A DNA stretch of 64,000 nucleotides, from positions 124,001-188,000 of the forward strand of contig CAVQER010000006.1 of the NCBI GenBank assembly GCA_963711595.1, read 5' to 3'. The notes under the pieces were generated by a model. That model saw nothing but the letters and a program-made list of their open reading frames with translations. It was not told where the DNA came from and searched no databases. The translations under genes were made by a program, and so were the position numbers. Shown piece by piece: positions 11,044-20,189 of this stretch. The DNA comes from JAUSIF01 sp963711595. GTDB taxonomy: Bacteria > Pseudomonadota > Alphaproteobacteria > Rhizobiales > Xanthobacteraceae. Every line of letters begins with the position of its first letter. The first letter of the stretch is position 1.

Positions 11044-11772
11044 TTACGTGCGACCGTCCGCGGCCGGCGATAAGGTGAGCAGTTCGTCGCGCAAGCGTGG
11101 ATTGTCACGCAGCTCCGCGACCGACCCGGAAAAGCGCACGGCACCTTTCTCGAGCACGTAAACGCGATCGGCGAGCGCGAGCGAAAATTCGACGCCCTGC
11201 TCCGCAAGCACAATCGTCAGTCCTTCCCGTTTCAGCCGGCCGACGTTCTCCAACAGATTGTCGACGACGATCGGAGCAAGCCCTTCCGACGGTTCGTCCA
11301 GCAACAGGAGCTCGGGATTGCCCATCAGCGTGCGGCCGATCGTGAGCATTTGCTGCTCGCCTCCGGAGAGATATCCGCCACGGCGGCCGGCGAGCTCGCG
11401 AAGTTTCGGAAACAATTCGAACACGGCTTCGGCGTCCCACCGACCCGGCCGCCCCGCGGCGCGCGCGGCTACCTCCAGGTTCTCGCGCACCGAGAGCTCG
11501 GCGAAGATGCGGCGGTCCTCGGGGACAAAACCCACGCCGGCGCGGGCGATCCGGAAGGAGGGCCAGCCGCCGATATCCTGGCCCTTCCACACTACTCGGC
11601 CGGCGAACGGAGGCGTCAGTCCCATGATCGCGCGCATCGTCGTGGACTTGCCGACGCCGTTTCGGCCCAGCAGACAGACGCACTCCCCGCGCGCGACGTG
11701 GAGCGAAATGCCGAACAACACACGCGAGCTGCCATAGGCTGCGTGAATGTCATGCACGGCGAGGAAGCTCAT
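11044..11772 (-). CDS. livF: Branched-chain-type ABC importer ATPase LivF
   Basis: This 242-residue ATPase has Walker A GRNGVGKST, signature LSGGEQQML and Walker B LLLLDEPSEGLAP, the last being the LivF hallmark. It drives uptake together with LivG, LivH and LivM. Its start overlaps the livG stop by 4 bp. HAAT-family importers move not only branched-chain amino acids but also amides, urea and aromatic acids, so the name states the family, not the substrate. Confidence 0.92.
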   Translation of the reverse strand: MSFLAVHDIHAAYGSSRVLFGISLHVARGECVCLLGRNGVGKSTTMRAIMGLTPPFAGRVVWKGQDIGGWPSFRIARAGVGFVPEDRRIFAELSVRENLEVAARAAGRPGRWDAEAVFELFPKLRELAGRRGGYLSGGEQQMLTIGRTLMGNPELLLLDEPSEGLAPIVVDNLLENVGRLKREGLTIVLAEQGVEFSLALADRVYVLEKGAVRFSGSVAELRDNPRLRDELLTLSPAADGRT

Positions 11773-12506
11773 TGCCGGCCTCCAAGATAGACGCGGCGCA
11801 CCTCCGCATTGCTGCGAACGTCGGACGGATTTCCCTCGGCGATCAGCCTCCCCTGATGCAGCACGGCAATTTTTTGCGCGATCGAAAACACCACGTCCAT
11901 GTCGTGCTCGGTGAAGAGCAAGGTGAGTTTTCGTTCCGAGACGATCCGATCAAGCAAGCGAATCGCGTCGCGCGTTTCAGCCGCCGACATGCCGGCAGTG
12001 GGCTCGTCGAGCAGCAGGAGTTCTGGATCGCTGGCAAGCGCAATTCCAAGCTCGAGCTGCTTTTGATTGCCATGCGAAAGAGAATCCGCCTTCGCATGGG
12101 CCTGGCCAGCAAGGCCAATCGAGCCCAAGATTGCGAGCGCTTCGTCTCGATACAACGCCTCAGCTCTGCTCCAGAAATCCCCCGCGCTTCCGCCGTGCGC
12201 GATCAAAGCGGCTTGCACGTTCTCGAAAACGGTCAGCTTGCGGAAGATGTTCGTGTGCTGGAAGGAGCGGCCGACGCCCATGCGGCAAATCCGATGCGGC
12301 GCGTCGCCGGTGATATCGGATCCCTTGAACGACACGTGTCCGGCGTCGGCCCGGATGTGCCCAGTCAACAGATTGAAAAGTGTCGATTTCCCCGCGCCGT
12401 TCGGGCCGATAACGGCCGTAATTCCTTGGGCCGCCACGTCGAACGAGACGCCGTCAACGGCAGTGAAGCCGCTGAAGGATTTGCGAAGATCGCGCACCTC
12501 AAGCAT
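11769..12506 (-). CDS. livG: Branched-chain-type ABC importer ATPase LivG
   Basis: This 245-residue ATPase has Walker A GPNGAGKST, the LivG-type stretch RMGVGRSFQHTNIFRKLTVFENV, signature LSHGNQKQLELG (the Lsh variant typical of LivG) and Walker B LLLLDEPTAGMS. It forms the second half of the ATPase pair with LivF. The start overlaps the end of livM by 8 bp. Confidence 0.92.
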   Translation of the reverse strand: MLEVRDLRKSFSGFTAVDGVSFDVAAQGITAVIGPNGAGKSTLFNLLTGHIRADAGHVSFKGSDITGDAPHRICRMGVGRSFQHTNIFRKLTVFENVQAALIAHGGSAGDFWSRAEALYRDEALAILGSIGLAGQAHAKADSLSHGNQKQLELGIALASDPELLLLDEPTAGMSAAETRDAIRLLDRIVSERKLTLLFTEHDMDVVFSIAQKIAVLHQGRLIAEGNPSDVRSNAEVRRVYLGGRQ

Positions 12507-13464
12507 CGCGCGGCCTCCGCAAGCGGCTCAGGCCCGCGTGCAGCGCCCCGACGATCCCGCCGGGAAATACGAACAGAAGGACGATGAGGATCGTCCCGAG
12601 GATGAACGGCCAATACGTCGTGTAGGAAGTGATCTGTTGATTGAGGAGGATCAGCGTGGCCGCGCCGACCGCCGGTCCCCAAAAGTGGCCCATTCCGCCG
12701 AGGATGGCCATGATCAGCACCTCGGCGGACTTCGACCAGTAGGCGAAATCAGGAAAGACACCGCGGTTGAACAGTCCGAACAGTGCGCCCGCCCAGCCGG
12801 CGAATGCTCCGGCGATCACGAATGCCGCCAGCTGATAGCGCCGCACGTTGATGCCGACGAACTCGGCCCGCTCGGGATTTTCGCGGATCGCTGTCAGGAT
12901 GCGGCCGAAGGGCGAACGCACGATCCGCTGAAGAAGCGCAAAACCGACCGCAACGAGGACGAGGACCAACAGATAGAAATGCTCGGTCGAGCGCCAATCG
13001 CCGACGAAGGGCAGCGCGCTCATCCATGACAGCTCGGGATATGGCACGTTCGAGAAGCCCTGCTCGCCTCCCGTCACCGAATTCCATTTGAAGCATACCG
13101 CCCATACGATCTGCGCGAAGGCGAGCGTCAGCATTGCGAAATAGATTCGCGTCGATCGCACGCAAAAGGCGCCGAACAACAACGCGAATGCCGCGGCGTT
13201 GAACCCTGCCGCTACAAAAGCGATCGGAAAATAGACGCCGTACGTCTTCATCAAGACGGCACACGTATAGGCGCCAATCCCGAAATAGGCCGCGTGGCCG
13301 AACGAGACGAGGCCGGTGTAGCCAAGCAGCAGATTGACGCTCGCAGCGAACAGCGCGACGATCGCGATATCGGTCGCGAGATACGTGTAGAAGCGCGATC
13401 CGAGAAGCGGAACACAGGCCGCCGCCAGGAACACGATCGCAATCCAAGGTACGCGCTTCAACAT
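12499..13464 (-). CDS. livM: Branched-chain-type ABC importer permease LivM
   Basis: This 321-residue polytopic permease has the LivM pattern of about eight to ten helices, with the LLLGYTGLVSFGHAAYFGIGAY segment near residue 45 and GAFAGWAGALFGLFNRGVFPD near the C-terminal third. It lies 4 bp after livH and partners it in the membrane. Confidence 0.92.
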   Translation of the reverse strand: MLKRVPWIAIVFLAAACVPLLGSRFYTYLATDIAIVALFAASVNLLLGYTGLVSFGHAAYFGIGAYTCAVLMKTYGVYFPIAFVAAGFNAAAFALLFGAFCVRSTRIYFAMLTLAFAQIVWAVCFKWNSVTGGEQGFSNVPYPELSWMSALPFVGDWRSTEHFYLLVLVLVAVGFALLQRIVRSPFGRILTAIRENPERAEFVGINVRRYQLAAFVIAGAFAGWAGALFGLFNRGVFPDFAYWSKSAEVLIMAILGGMGHFWGPAVGAATLILLNQQITSYTTYWPFILGTILIVLLFVFPGGIVGALHAGLSRLRRPRDA

Positions 13465-13468
13465 CGCG

Positions 13469-14356
13469 TCACCGCTTCAAGCTGCGTCCGAGAAGACCCT
13501 CGGGTCGCAGGACCAGCACCAACGCCATCAGCACGAACACCGCGAAGATCGAGAAGCCCGGGAGAATGAGAATTCCGAACGCGAGCACCTGGCCGAATAT
13601 GATCGCGCCGAGAAACGTGCCCCAGAACGAGCCTAGTCCGCCGATCACGACCACGATGAAGGCCTCGACAATGATCTCGACGTCCATCCCGGGGACGATG
13701 CTGCGCACGGGCGTAACCAGCGCACCGCCCAGCCCGGCCAGGAAGGAGCCGGCCATGAACATGAGCGTGTAGAGCTTGCCTACGTCCGCGCCGAGCGCGG
13801 AAAGCATCTCGCGGTCATAGACCGCCGCCCGGATCATACGGCCCGTGCCGGTACGGCTGAGGAGTAGCCAGCAGACGAGTGCGATCAGCGGACCGAGCAG
13901 AATGATGAAAAGGTTGTAGTGCGGGATCACCGTGCCGTAGGTCTCGAAGCCGCCCGCAAGAATCGGCGGGCGCTGGACCCCGAGCTGCTGCGTCCCCCAC
14001 AGCATCTTCACCGCATCGCCGAGGATGAGCACGAGCGCGTAAGTGAAAAGCAGCTGATAGAGGTCCTCGCGCCCATAGAGATGTCGCAGAAGCAATCGCT
14101 CGATGATACCGCCGAGCAGCGCCACGGTAATCGCCGAGCCGAGCACGGCGAGCCAGAAGCTTCCGGAAACGACGCTGAGCCAGGAGGTGATCTGCCACGC
14201 GACGTAAGCGCCGATCATGTAGAAGCTGCCGTGCGCGAAATTCAGCACGCGCAGCACGCCGAAGATCAGCGAAAGTCCAGATGCGACGATGAACAGGAAC
14301 ATCGCCGCCGTGAGCCCGCTCAGCGATTGAGCAATGATGAATGACGGATCCAGCAT
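13469..14356 (-). CDS. livH: Branched-chain-type ABC importer permease LivH
   Basis: This 295-residue permease begins MLDPSFIIAQSLSGLTAAM, the usual LivH N-terminus, and contains GLSLIFGVLRVLNFAHGSFYM and the C-terminal VIGGLGSFWGTFLGAIIFG. The frame is open for 63 more codons upstream, but that stretch overlaps the end of the IclR gene and is arginine-rich, so ATG 14356 is taken as the start. It lies 17 bp after the regulator gene. Confidence 0.92.
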   Translation of the reverse strand: MLDPSFIIAQSLSGLTAAMFLFIVASGLSLIFGVLRVLNFAHGSFYMIGAYVAWQITSWLSVVSGSFWLAVLGSAITVALLGGIIERLLLRHLYGREDLYQLLFTYALVLILGDAVKMLWGTQQLGVQRPPILAGGFETYGTVIPHYNLFIILLGPLIALVCWLLLSRTGTGRMIRAAVYDREMLSALGADVGKLYTLMFMAGSFLAGLGGALVTPVRSIVPGMDVEIIVEAFIVVVIGGLGSFWGTFLGAIIFGQVLAFGILILPGFSIFAVFVLMALVLVLRPEGLLGRSLKR

Positions 14357-14373
14357 TGCCCCAGACCGCTGCG

Positions 14374-15171
14374 TCAGGTTTCGATCATGACGAGTTGCTG
14401 CGTGATGAGATCCGCTTTTTCGCGTAGCTGCGCGTACCATCGCGGCACCCGCGACTTCTTGAAACGCATCTTCGGCATGGCGATGCTGATCGCTGCGACC
14501 AATTCCGTGTTGTCGGCGTCTCGCACCGGCACGCTTACACAACAAAGGTTCGGAACGAATTCTTCGACGTCGACGGCAAAGCCGTTTCCGCGCACCTTCT
14601 CCACTTCCTTGCGCAGCTGCGCCTTGCTCGAGACCGTCTGAGGCGTGAACGATCGCAACGAAACGCCCGCGATGTATTTCTCGAATTCTTCAGTTGGAAG
14701 GCCGGCGAGCAGCACCTTGCCGGTCGCCGTGCAATAGGCCGGCTCGCGCACCATCGAGCGAACCGATGCGCTGACCTGCTGCTTTCCATCGGCCTTGCAG
14801 AGCTGCACGATTTCGCCCTGGCTGAAAATCACGAGATAGGCGGTCTCGCCGACAGCATCGCGCAGGTCCTCCAGATGCGGCCGCGCGATCGATGCAAGGT
14901 CGCTGCCCTGCAGATAGGCTGTTCCCATCTGGAAAAACCGGGGCCCGAACTGGTAACCCCGGTTGCTTCGTTCCTGCTCGACATAGCCGCGATTCATCAA
15001 CGTCTGAAGCAGGCGGAAGGCCGTGCTGACGTTCACCCCCGTTTCCCGGGCGAGTTCGGAGACGCTGATCGCGCCCTTTGAGGAGCCAAGGTGCTCGAGG
15101 ATATCGAGCACCTTGACTACGCTCTTGACCGACTCGACTTGCGCCTTCGCTCTGGGCCTTCCACCTGGCAT
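14374..15171 (-). CDS. IclR-family transcriptional regulator
   Basis: This 265-residue IclR-family regulator has an N-terminal winged helix (about residues 17-75, GAISVSELARETGVNVSTAFRLLQTL) and the IclR effector-binding domain (about 90-260, with CTATGKVLLAGL). It lies inside the operon, 7 bp after the binding-protein gene, so it likely controls its own transport genes in response to the imported compound or a catabolite. A 21-bp palindrome in front of the operon (16424-16444) is a good candidate target. Confidence 0.9.
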   Translation of the reverse strand: MPGGRPRAKAQVESVKSVVKVLDILEHLGSSKGAISVSELARETGVNVSTAFRLLQTLMNRGYVEQERSNRGYQFGPRFFQMGTAYLQGSDLASIARPHLEDLRDAVGETAYLVIFSQGEIVQLCKADGKQQVSASVRSMVREPAYCTATGKVLLAGLPTEEFEKYIAGVSLRSFTPQTVSSKAQLRKEVEKVRGNGFAVDVEEFVPNLCCVSVPVRDADNTELVAAISIAMPKMRFKKSRVPRWYAQLREKADLITQQLVMIET

Positions 15172-15178
15172 TCGCGCG

Positions 15179-16384
15179 TCAATCCATGAACGGAGCCGGA
15201 TCGATGTAGATCGGCGGGCTCATTATCGCGAAGGGGTATTTCGGATCCTTGGTCATTTTTCCCCAGAACTGCGCCCGGTTCGCCTGATGATCCTTGGCCC
15301 GGATCGTCTGCTTGCCGATCGGCGTATCGACGCTGATGTCTTCCATCGCATTCGACACCTTGTCCGAGTCGGTGCTGTTCGCCTTCGCGATAGCGGCCGC
15401 CAGGATCTGCATCCCGACATAGCCGGTGATCGGCCATGACGAGGGATGCTCTTCCTTCGTGTAGGCTTTCAGTCGCGCGATGTATTCCTTGTGCGCCGGC
15501 GGGCCGTCCGCCCAGTTGAAAGCGTCGTAGGAATTGGCCCAGACCCCGAACGGATAGTCGTCGCCCATCGCCTTCGCCGTCTCGATTGCGCCCGCTTCAC
15601 CCGCACCGAGGAAGTTGTTGTTGAAGGACTCGAAATACTTCAGCGGCTTTGCCTGCTTCGCGAAGGTCACGAAGTGTCCGCCCCAGAGGCTGCTGAAGAC
15701 CGCGTCCGGCCGCTTTGCCATCTGCGCGTTGATGAACGGCGAGTAGTCCGCTTCACCAAGCTTCGGCCACTGCTGGTCGACGATCTCGATATCTGGCTTG
15801 ATCTTTTTCAGGTGCGTGACGAAGGCACGCGTGACGTCCTGCCCGAAAGCGTAGTCCGGGCTCATCGTGCCGACGCGTTTCACGTTCCACTTCGCCATGA
15901 TCTCGGCCGCGGTGCGGCCTTCGATCGTCGTGTTGGTCGTGGTGCGGAATACGTATGGATGCAGATTCTCCTTCGCCGTCAGCTGGTCGGTCTTCACGAC
16001 CGGAACTATGAATACGATCTTGTGCTCTTTTGCGATCGGCGAGACGGCCGGCCCTTCCGCCGAGGTCAGCGTGCCGACCAGGAAGTCGACGTTCTCGCGC
16101 AGGATGAGGTCACGCGCGATGCGCACGGCTTCGTCGGCGTTGCCCTTCGTGTCGCGAATGACCAACTCGATCTTGCGCCCGAGCACGCCACCTTTCGCAT
16201 TGATCTCATCGACGAACATCTGCGCGCCCTTGAGCGAAGGTTCGCCGATCAGCGCGCCGGGCCCCGACAGGATCACCGGATATCCGACGCGAATCGATTT
16301 CTGGGCCACTGCTTCGCCCGCGGCCAAGGCGCTGCCGGCGATACAGGCCGCAAGCAGCAGGACGGCACGTCGTGTGCTGTTCAT
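15179..16384 (-). CDS. Branched-chain-type ABC importer binding protein
   Basis: This 401-residue periplasmic-binding-fold type I protein is the first gene of the operon. ATG 16384 has GGGAGAGG just upstream and begins a clear signal peptide (about residues 1-27, ending AAGEAVAQ). The mature part (KSIRVGYPVILSGPGALIGEPSLKGAQMF...) is typical of LivK-like proteins. It sets the specificity for LivHMGF. The co-transcribed tautomerase and lactonase argue for an organic acid or aromatic breakdown product rather than leucine, but the ligand cannot be read from sequence alone. Confidence 0.9.
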   Translation of the reverse strand: MNSTRRAVLLLAACIAGSALAAGEAVAQKSIRVGYPVILSGPGALIGEPSLKGAQMFVDEINAKGGVLGRKIELVIRDTKGNADEAVRIARDLILRENVDFLVGTLTSAEGPAVSPIAKEHKIVFIVPVVKTDQLTAKENLHPYVFRTTTNTTIEGRTAAEIMAKWNVKRVGTMSPDYAFGQDVTRAFVTHLKKIKPDIEIVDQQWPKLGEADYSPFINAQMAKRPDAVFSSLWGGHFVTFAKQAKPLKYFESFNNNFLGAGEAGAIETAKAMGDDYPFGVWANSYDAFNWADGPPAHKEYIARLKAYTKEEHPSSWPITGYVGMQILAAAIAKANSTDSDKVSNAMEDISVDTPIGKQTIRAKDHQANRAQFWGKMTKDPKYPFAIMSPPIYIDPAPFMD

Positions 16385-16423
16385 GTTTCCTCTCCCTCTG
16401 ACCGGCCTGACACCGGTCTTATA

Positions 16424-16444
16424 GTTTTTCACGATATGAAAAAC
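16424..16444. promoter_or_regulatory. 21-bp palindrome, candidate IclR operator
   Basis: GTTTTTCA (16424-16431), a 5-base spacer CGATA, then TGAAAAAC (16437-16444) form a perfect 8+8 inverted repeat 40 bp upstream of the binding-protein start. IclR-family proteins bind palindromes of about this size. A second, imperfect inverted repeat (GACCGGCCTGACACCGGTC) lies at 16400-16418, between this site and the ribosome-binding site. Confidence 0.6.
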
Positions 16445-16544
16445 ATTTTTGTTATTTGTAAAAACGGTAGGGAGGCCGGCAAGCGCTGTCAACATCACTT
16501 GAAAGGGAGCGAAATGGCGCGTCGCGCCAGAGGGGCGCCGTTTG

Positions 16545-16630
16545 CGCGATCAGGAGCTGAAGTGCGCCGACGCCGGGCTCCCGTCCCACATGATCGAGAA
16601 GGCTACGCCCCTGTGCGCCCGAGTTATGCC
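16545..16630 (+). pseudogene. Exonuclease III gene remnant
   Basis: Translated in the plus strand, 16553-16597 gives QELKCADAGLPSHMI, close to QELKCTDAEFPARAI of the intact exonuclease III gene at 19368. Just after, the similarity continues in another frame (GYAPV against GYASV), because four bases are missing relative to the intact gene. Several substitutions are shared by neither copy, so it is an old, decayed fragment rather than a fresh duplication. It lies between two minus-strand transporter operons, in a region otherwise without a gene (16445-16660). Confidence 0.6.
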
Positions 16631-16660
16631 GAATAGCGCAGCGCACTGCGCTTCGACACC

Positions 16661-17437
16661 TCACTGCTGCTGCACATTGGTACCCCATCGCCGGTGCAGA
16701 AACCGCTCCCACGGCGCGAACAAGATCCGATCCGCGAGCAGTCCGATCACCACGATCACGAGCATCACACCGATTACCTGGTCCATCGCATTGAGTTCTC
16801 GCCCGTAGTGCAGCAGGTGACCGAGCCCAAATCCGGTGAGGATCGTCACGAAGATCTCCGCTGCCATTAGCGAGCGCCAAGCGAACGCCCATCCCTGCTT
16901 CATCCCGCTCACCAGGAAAGGCAGCGACGCCGGCAAAATCACACGCGTCCACTGGTGAAATCCGTTAGATCCCATGGTCCGCGCAGCTCGCACGAAGATC
17001 GGCGGAATGTTGCGCGCTCCATTGTCGGTCGCGATGATGACCGACCCTACCGTACCCATCACTACAACAAACAACATCGCGCTCTCGGTCTGACCGAACC
17101 ACAGAAGCGCCAGCGGAACCCAGCAAACGCTGGGCAGCGTCTGCAATCCAAGTGCAAGCGACCCGATGGTGTCTTCGACGAGGTTGGACGCACTCATGAA
17201 CAGTCCAACGGGAAGTCCGATCGCGAGTCCGATCGCATACCCGATGAGCAAGCGCCTTACGGTGACTCCGACCGCTTCAAGGAGGCTGCCGTCGAGTGTG
17301 GCTTCGATCAGGTATTCGACGATGCTCAAAGGCGATGGAAGGAGAACGGCGGACCAACGGCCGCTGGCAACAGCCAGCCACCAGATGCCAATAAGGGCGA
17401 TGAAAAACACCGCCGCGTGCAGGGTGCGCTTCATCAC
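16661..17437 (-). CDS. Nitrate/sulfonate/taurine-type ABC permease
   Basis: This 258-residue SsuC/TauC-type permease has about six helices. The cytoplasmic EAA-like region is RAARTMGSNGFHQWTRVILPASLPFLVSGMKQGWAFAWRSLMAAE (shown here only as the region about residues 150-195). It overlaps the upstream ATPase gene by 4 bp and ends the operon. Substrates of this family include sulfonates, nitrate, cyanate, pyrimidine precursors and phthalates; none can be singled out. Confidence 0.9.
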   Translation of the reverse strand: MMKRTLHAAVFFIALIGIWWLAVASGRWSAVLLPSPLSIVEYLIEATLDGSLLEAVGVTVRRLLIGYAIGLAIGLPVGLFMSASNLVEDTIGSLALGLQTLPSVCWVPLALLWFGQTESAMLFVVVMGTVGSVIIATDNGARNIPPIFVRAARTMGSNGFHQWTRVILPASLPFLVSGMKQGWAFAWRSLMAAEIFVTILTGFGLGHLLHYGRELNAMDQVIGVMLVIVVIGLLADRILFAPWERFLHRRWGTNVQQQ

Positions 17438-18234
17438 GAAATCTGACCTCCGGTGATACCCCTCAACGCCGCAGCGATCCGCGAACTGTATTCGGCGAGC
17501 ACCGGGCTATTGATGTCGCGCGGCCGTGCGAGCGGGATCTGGAACTCCTCTACGATTCGGCCAGGGCGTGGGGACATCAGAAGCACCCTATCGCCGAGGC
17601 ACGCCGCCTCTCGCACGTTGTGAGTGACGAACATGATCGTCTTTCCGCTTGTCTCCCAGATGCGCTGAATATCGCCGTAGAGATGGTCACGAGTGATTGC
17701 ATCTAGCGACGCGAACGGTTCATCCATCAATAGAACCATCGGATCCGGCGCGAGCGCTCGCGCAAGGGCTACCCGCTGCTTCATGCCTCCCGAAAGCTCG
17801 TGAACGTATGAATTGGCAAACTTGTCGAGGCCGACGAGGTTTAGATAGCGTCGGGCGATCTCGCGGCGCGAGCGTCGCTTTAAATCGCCCCTCAGCTTGA
17901 GGCCGAACATCACGTTTCCGTAGGCCGTTAGCCAAGGAAATAGCGCCGGCTCCTGGAACATGACCAGCCTTTGCCGGCCGGGTCCTTCCACCTGCCGGTC
18001 ATCTGCAAGGACGCGACCCGCATCGGCGCTCGTGAGGCCGGCCATGATGTCGAGTAACGTGGACTTGCCGCATCCGCTCGGACCGACGAGACAGACGAAC
18101 TCGCCGGCGCCGATCGTAAGATTCACATTGTCGAGCGCATCCACCGGCGCACGCGCGCCATGGAAGCTCTTGCGCACACCCTCGACCACCAGTTTCACCG
18201 ACGGCCGGTCGGACTCACTTTTCTCGAGGTTCAT
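17434..18234 (-). CDS. Nitrate/sulfonate/taurine-type ABC ATPase
   Basis: This 266-residue ATPase has Walker A GPSGCGKST, Q-loop MFQEPALFPWL (a hallmark of the SsuB/TauB/NrtD group), signature LSGGMKQRVALARA, Walker B VLLMDEPFASLD and H-loop FVTHNVREA. It overlaps both neighbours by 4 bp, so all three subunits are made from one coupled message. Confidence 0.92.
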   Translation of the reverse strand: MNLEKSESDRPSVKLVVEGVRKSFHGARAPVDALDNVNLTIGAGEFVCLVGPSGCGKSTLLDIMAGLTSADAGRVLADDRQVEGPGRQRLVMFQEPALFPWLTAYGNVMFGLKLRGDLKRRSRREIARRYLNLVGLDKFANSYVHELSGGMKQRVALARALAPDPMVLLMDEPFASLDAITRDHLYGDIQRIWETSGKTIMFVTHNVREAACLGDRVLLMSPRPGRIVEEFQIPLARPRDINSPVLAEYSSRIAAALRGITGGQIS

Positions 18235-19229
18235 GGATTCTCGATCAGCCGGAAGAGATCGGGTATCCCACGCAAAAAGCCGACCTGTTGGGCGCTGACT
18301 ACGAACGCCTGAAACGCTTCACCCGAAGTGGCGGTTGTCAGCATCATGCGGGGCCAGGCGCGCGCAATGAGTTCCGGGGATAGATCCACGCGAAACGTGG
18401 CACGCAACTCTTCGCGCACGATGCGTTGAGCCTCCTCTGGATTCTTTTGCAGCCATTCGGTCAGTTCGCGATGTGCTGCGACAAAGCGACGAACCACCTC
18501 GCGCCGTTCTGACAGGAACGCCTTGCGCGCCACGAGGATCGTGGTGATCGCATCCTTCTCTTCGACGAGCACCCTGCCGCCACCCTCCAGTTCAAGCCGC
18601 GAAATCCATGGCTCGACCGTCCATACTGCGTCGAGGTCCTTGCGCTGAAATAATGCCAACTGGTCAGGGTTGGCGGTCGGCATCACCAGTGCATCGCCCC
18701 CGATCTGGGTGATGCGCAAGCCGCCCGCTGCGAGCCAGGCGCGTGCAGCAACATCTTGCGTGTTGCCGAACTGCGGCGTGCCGACTTTCTTGCCACGGAA
18801 ATCGGCGGCGCTGGCGAGCTTGCTATCGCCCTGTACGACCAGAGCGGATGCGCCGTTTACCGCGCCCGCGACAATCCGGATTTCATCTCCGCGTGAACGC
18901 GCATAGGCGTTGATTGCCGGATTGGGTCCGACGTAGGTGAGATCGAGGCTGCCGGCGAAGATCGCCTCCATGGCGCTCGGCCCCGCGTTGTACGCGTACC
19001 ATTCGATCTTGACCCCCGGGCCGAGCCTTTCGGTCAGCCAGCCGCGTCGCTCCCGCTCAAAATGGCGCGCCGCGAGCGCGTGCACATGGGTAATGTTTGG
19101 GAAGTGTCCGAGGCGCAAGGTCGTCTGCTGCGACAGCGCCGCATCGGAGAAGAACACTGAGAAAAGTGCCGCGATTACTCCGAAGGATGCCCGTCCGTTG
19201 CGGTCTCTCTTCTTGAACCAGCGTTTCAT
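18231..19229 (-). CDS. Nitrate/sulfonate/taurine-type ABC binding protein
   Basis: This 332-residue type II periplasmic binding protein is the first gene of the operon. A basic N-terminus (MKRWFKKRDRNGR) and a hydrophobic stretch ending near DAALSQQ form the signal peptide. The mature part starts TLRLGHFPNITHVHALAA and contains LDLTYVGPNPAINAY, typical of SsuA/NrtA-like proteins. A GTG one codon earlier (19232) is an alternative start; AGAGG lies just upstream of both. No catabolic gene is attached, so the ligand stays unknown. Confidence 0.88.
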   Translation of the reverse strand: MKRWFKKRDRNGRASFGVIAALFSVFFSDAALSQQTTLRLGHFPNITHVHALAARHFERERRGWLTERLGPGVKIEWYAYNAGPSAMEAIFAGSLDLTYVGPNPAINAYARSRGDEIRIVAGAVNGASALVVQGDSKLASAADFRGKKVGTPQFGNTQDVAARAWLAAGGLRITQIGGDALVMPTANPDQLALFQRKDLDAVWTVEPWISRLELEGGGRVLVEEKDAITTILVARKAFLSERREVVRRFVAAHRELTEWLQKNPEEAQRIVREELRATFRVDLSPELIARAWPRMMLTTATSGEAFQAFVVSAQQVGFLRGIPDLFRLIENP

Positions 19230-19367
19230 CACCCTCTCGCTCCGAATTATTCACAGCGAACCACAGTGCTAAATTCAATTTCACCCGGGATTGTTGTCCA
19301 CCGGAGACGAAACCGCAACCGTGAGACATTTCTTGCAGTCTGAACTTGAGCATGCGCAGTCGTTTTC

Positions 19368-20174
19368 ATGAGGATCGCGACCTTCAACATCAACAACGTC
19401 AACCGTCGGCTGCCGAACTTGCTGCGGTGGCTGCGATCGGCTCAACCGGACATCGTCTGTTTGCAGGAACTGAAATGCACCGACGCCGAGTTTCCGGCGC
19501 GCGCGATCGAGAAAGCAGGCTATGCCTCTGTGTGGCGCGGGCAACAGACCTGGAACGGGGTGGCCATACTCTCGTGCTGCGGCGCGCCAGTGATTACCCG
19601 GACGAGTTTGCCCGGCGATCCGTCCGACAAGCAGAGCCGCTACATCGAAGCCGCCGTCAACGGCATCCTGGTCGCTTGTCTGTATCTACCGAACGGCAAT
19701 CCGCAACCCGGTCCGAAGTTCGACTACAAGCTCGCGTGGTTCGCACGATTGCAAGCGCATGCCCGCAAGCTCCTGCGGCAAAAAGTGCCGGTGATCCTCG
19801 CCGGTGACTACAACGTCGCGCCGACCGAGATCGACATTTACCCGACGACTTCATGGGACGACGACGCGCTCGTGCAGCCGGAAAGCCGCGCGGCGTACGC
19901 GCGGCTCGTCAAGCAAGGGTGGACCGACGCAATCCGCGAGCTGAACCCCGGCGAGCGCGTCTATACGTTTTGGCACTACATGCGAAATCGCTGGGTGCGA
20001 AACGCGGGACTACGCCTTGATCATCTCTTGCTCAGTCCGTCGCTCGAAAAGCGGCTGCGAAGCGCGGGCGTCGACCGCGACGAGCGCGGAAGAAAGGATG
20101 CAAGCGATCACGCTCCTGTCTGGGTCGAACTGGGATCCGTCGCGCGGAAGAAACGCCGGGCTAAAAAGTATTGA
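19368..20174 (+). CDS. xth: Exodeoxyribonuclease III / AP endonuclease
   Basis: This 268-residue enzyme of the exonuclease III family cuts DNA at abasic sites and degrades 3' ends during base excision repair. Visible catalytic motifs are MRIATFNINNVNRRL (Asn), CLQELKCTD (metal-binding Glu), AGDYNVAPTEIDIY (Asp and Asn) and LRLDHLLLS followed by SDHAPVWVEL (Asp-His pair). The length matches the family. It is divergent from the preceding ABC operon and convergent with the MetE-like gene. Confidence 0.95.
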   Translation: MRIATFNINNVNRRLPNLLRWLRSAQPDIVCLQELKCTDAEFPARAIEKAGYASVWRGQQTWNGVAILSCCGAPVITRTSLPGDPSDKQSRYIEAAVNGILVACLYLPNGNPQPGPKFDYKLAWFARLQAHARKLLRQKVPVILAGDYNVAPTEIDIYPTTSWDDDALVQPESRAAYARLVKQGWTDAIRELNPGERVYTFWHYMRNRWVRNAGLRLDHLLLSPSLEKRLRSAGVDRDERGRKDASDHAPVWVELGSVARKKRRAKKY

Positions 20175-20189
20175 CACCTCCCGGAGAAT

